Shown here piece after piece: positions 4,539-5,490 of a DNA stretch of 5,490 nucleotides (positions within the stretch are counted from its first letter, which is position 1; each line of letters opens with the position of its first letter). A model generated the notes under the pieces. It was not told the DNA's origin. It saw only the letters and a program-made list of their open reading frames with translations, and made no database searches. Location: assembly GCA_003661125.1 (NCBI GenBank), contig QMVO01000140.1:1-5490 (forward strand). Direction: 5' to 3'. The DNA comes from Methanosarcinales archaeon (lineage in GTDB: Archaea; Halobacteriota; Syntropharchaeia; Alkanophagales; Methanospirareceae). The position numbers and the translations under genes were made by a program.

Positions 4539-4766
4539 TTATCCGAGCGATAAGAAGTCAGCACAGATAACAGCAGTTTTTCTATGCTCATCGTATGTAA
4601 TAAACGAATATTTAGCTAAGAAGCGCAAAAACAGTTCAGTTTTTCCCACCGGGAGATTTACAAGCGAAGCTATTTCAACTTCAGACATTGAAAGGGGGTA
4701 TTTATCCTCCAGGATGCGTAGAATCATATTCATAACCATCTCCATTTTCTCTTCGACGTTAGACAT
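4539..4766 (-). CDS. Regulator B2: small winged-helix-like protein
   Basis: This 75-residue protein is a paralogue of B1. It has an acidic, methionine-rich start (MSNVEEKMEMVMNMILRILED), then a likely helix-turn-helix (SEVEIASLVNLPVGKTELFL, 28-47) and a wing region with AKYSFITYDE (51-60) and KTAVICADF (63-71). The fold suggests DNA binding; the target and ligand are unknown. The ATG at 4766 is only a few bases after the transcription start predicted from a good TATA box, and there is no Shine-Dalgarno site, so the mRNA is probably leaderless. It is divergent from A2. B1 lies 146 bases downstream on the same strand and could be partly co-transcribed, since no clear U-rich terminator follows B2. 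Confidence 0.8.
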   Translation of the reverse strand: MSNVEEKMEMVMNMILRILEDKYPLSMSEVEIASLVNLPVGKTELFLRFLAKYSFITYDEHRKTAVICADFLSLG

Positions 4767-4790
4767 TATTACTTCATTTCTTCTTCACTT

Positions 4791-4800
4791 CTATTTAAAG
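4791..4800 (-). promoter_or_regulatory. TATA box of B2
   Basis: The minus strand reads CTTTAAATAG, a near-consensus archaeal TATA element. Its centre lies about 30 bases before the B2 ATG, predicting a leaderless or nearly leaderless transcript. Confidence 0.7.
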
Positions 4801-4822
4801 GGGCTGTTACTTATGATACTGA

Positions 4823-4842
4823 CTTAAGGTTCTTACCTCAAG
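4823..4842. promoter_or_regulatory. Inverted repeat between the divergent B2 and A2 promoters
   Basis: CTTAAGGT (4823-4830), spacer TCTT, ACCTCAAG (4835-4842) form 8-base arms with one mismatch. The repeat lies between the B2 TATA box (4791-4800) and the A2 TATA-like element (4851-4860), where one bound dimer could affect both genes. The binding protein is not known. Confidence 0.45.
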
Positions 4843-4850
4843 ACCCATAC

Positions 4851-4860
4851 CTTTTTATGC
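4851..4860 (+). promoter_or_regulatory. TATA-like element of A2
   Basis: CTTTTTATGC lies about 35 bases before the ATG at 4890 and would start transcription near 4881. The ATG at 4857 lies within this element, so it is unlikely to be the start codon. AGGAGA at 4881-4886 may add a closely spaced Shine-Dalgarno contact if the leader includes it. Confidence 0.5.
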
Positions 4861-4889
4861 TTCCACGAACCACAAGAAATAGGAGAAAA

Positions 4890-5165
4890 ATGCCAGTAAA
4901 GGGGGGTTTTAAGGAGAGATTTAAAGAGCGAAGAGGTAGATTGGAGATAATCGCGGATATCCTCTCGGTAGCGATGGAAGAAGCGAAGAAAACGGAGATA
5001 GTATATAAGGCAAATCTTAATTTTAAGAGGGCAGGTAAATATCTTCCTTATCTGGAGGAGAAAGGACTTATAGAGAATGGAAATATGAGCGGGGAATATA
5101 AGACGACGGAAAAGGGGAGAGAATTTTTACGCGATTACCAGAAGATGAGGGAACAGTTAGCGTAA
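4890..5165 (+). CDS. Regulator A2: HTH_45/Sso10a-like winged-helix DNA-binding protein
   Basis: This paralogue of A1 has 91 residues. The layout is the same: a basic N-terminal helix (GGFKERFKERRGRLEIIADI, 5-24), the helix-turn-helix (EEAKKTEIVYKANLNFKRAGK, 30-50, with KANLNF as the turn region), LEEKGLIE, and the wing plus last helix GEYKTTEKGREFLRDYQKM (68-86), which is identical to A1 over 19 residues. It lacks one copy of the KESF-like repeat of A1 and has a slightly longer wing loop (ENGNMSGEY). The ATG at 4890 is preferred to one at 4857 because the TATA-like element covers 4857, AGGAG precedes 4890, and homology to A1 begins after 4890. It is divergent from B2 and followed at once by a T-rich terminator. 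Confidence 0.88.
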   Translation: MPVKGGFKERFKERRGRLEIIADILSVAMEEAKKTEIVYKANLNFKRAGKYLPYLEEKGLIENGNMSGEYKTTEKGREFLRDYQKMREQLA

Positions 5166-5314
5166 CACTTTTTCTTTTTAAGACACGGAAAGCCTGGCGT
5201 TACCATCTGAAGATATGTCATGTACTCTTCACCTCTTTCGGATTCTCGATTTCTACCCATTTTGATATACATCCTCTTCGACTTATAGTATTTGCCAGTT
5301 GAAGATGCACATTT
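5135..5314 (-). pseudogene. Possible fragment of a small archaeal zinc-ribbon protein
   Basis: On the minus strand an open stretch begins after a TAA at 5315-5317. It reads KCASSTGKYYKSKRMYIKMG, then RNRESERGEEY, and continues to a TAA inside the 3' end of A2. The KYYKSKRMYIKMG stretch resembles small archaeal proteins that place this motif between two CxxC zinc knuckles. Here only one cysteine remains before it and the second knuckle is not seen. The part after about 5230 looks unrelated and overlaps the A2 terminator and coding end. ATG at 5272 would give a 45-residue product. I read it as a decayed remnant. The likeness is from memory and could be chance. Confidence 0.3.
5169..5179 (+). 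terminator. T-rich terminator of A2
   Basis: TTTTTCTTTTT begins four bases after the A2 stop codon. A U-rich tract of this kind is the usual archaeal intrinsic termination signal and needs no hairpin. Confidence 0.6.
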
Positions 5315-5319
5315 TTATG
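5312..5319 (+). promoter_or_regulatory. Possible TATA element near the right edge
   Basis: TTTTTATG is identical to the core of the A2 TATA-like element. It would start transcription near 5338-5340, just before an ATG at 5347 and about 100 bases before a hairpin with a T-run. It is a single short match in A/T-rich DNA. Confidence 0.3.
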
Positions 5320-5346
5320 TAATGAGAGCGAGATAAGCGATGAAAA

Positions 5347-5490
5347 ATGTTGAAAATAGACACATGTAAGGGTAAAGAATGTTTCACAAATCTTGCCGAG
5401 AACGATACTATATTGCCCAATAATAGGGCAATTAGCACACTTTTTGTCGTAATCAATCCTTCACTGAGAAGGCTGCCCGCGAGGAGCGAG
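5347..5490 (+). CDS. Possible partial ORF running off the right edge
   Basis: The frame opens at ATG 5347 (MLKIDTCKGKECFTNLAEND...), directly after an in-frame TGA at 5341, and stays open for 48 codons to the window edge, ending LRRLPARSE. A TATA-like element at 5312-5319 is suitably placed. Two cysteines (CKGKEC) are the only visible motif. I recognise no family, and the later residues are not strongly protein-like. A terminator-like hairpin falls inside it, which favours the competing view that this is a short RNA or plain intergenic DNA. Confidence 0.22.
   Translation, partial: MLKIDTCKGKECFTNLAENDTILPNNRAISTLFVVINPSLRRLPARSE
5412..5445 (+). terminator. Hairpin and T-run, terminator-like
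   Basis: ATTGCCC (5412-5418), loop AATAATA, GGGCAAT (5426-5432) form a perfect 7-base-pair stem, followed eight bases later by TTTTT (5441-5445). It could end a short plus-strand transcript begun near 5338. It could also be an operator for a gene beyond the window. Confidence 0.4.

Noticed and set aside
4857..4889. Upstream ATG for A2 (102 residues)
   Set aside because: It lies within the TATA-like element, and the added residues (MLPRTTRNRRK) are absent from A1.
1..5490. CRISPR array, tRNA or rRNA gene, transposase or terminal inverted repeats
   Set aside because: I looked for regularly spaced repeats, cloverleaf stems and transposase motifs and found none. The repeats present are short palindromes and paralogous gene segments.

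Overview
The window looks archaeal and probably euryarchaeal. Several genes are preceded by A/T-rich TATA elements about 25-30 bases upstream of their start codons, some with a purine-rich BRE-like flank. Some of these mRNAs appear leaderless or nearly so. The small regulators are of a winged-helix type (HTH_45/Sso10a-like) that is common in archaea. A relative of ANME-1, Syntrophoarchaeia or Archaeoglobi would fit, but that placement is a guess from protein style.

The left two thirds (about 117-3568) is one tight minus-strand operon for a nucleotide-activated acetamido sugar. It is read right to left from a promoter near 3559-3568. The order is: an unrecognised 132-aa protein, a WbpE/WlbC-type PLP aminotransferase, a 21-codon remnant of a Gfo/Idh/MocA-type dehydrogenase, a WbpD/WlbB-type hexapeptide N-acetyltransferase, a WecC/WbpA-type UDP-sugar 6-dehydrogenase, and a 38-codon ORF. 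Junctions overlap or are a few bases long. Together these genes resemble the route from UDP-GlcNAc to UDP-2,3-diacetamido-2,3-dideoxy-uronic acid: 6-oxidation, 3-oxidation, 3-amination, then N-acetylation. Such sugars are used in archaeal N-glycans and surface polysaccharides. The step that is missing, 3-oxidation (WbpB/WlbA), is the one whose gene survives only as a start-codon-proximal scrap, in its expected position between the aminotransferase and the acetyltransferase.

The right part (3571-5179) is a different module: two paralogous pairs of small putative DNA-binding proteins. Family A (98 and 91 aa, plus strand) is HTH_45-like. Family B (90 and 75 aa, minus strand) is a second small winged-helix-like family. 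The order is A1> <B1 <B2 A2>. The A1 and B1 3' ends overlap by 12 bases, and B2 and A2 are divergent. Palindromes lie at or between the predicted promoters: TTGTATACAA at the A1 start site, nested inverted repeats between B2 and B1, and an 8-base-arm repeat between B2 and A2. This suggests auto- or cross-regulation, which is inference.

The right edge (5180-5490) has no secure gene. It holds a minus-strand fragment resembling a small archaeal zinc-ribbon protein. It also holds a plus-strand TATA-like element followed about 100 bases later by a hairpin and T-run, which could bound a small RNA. A 48-codon ORF running off the edge overlaps that interval and is an alternative reading.
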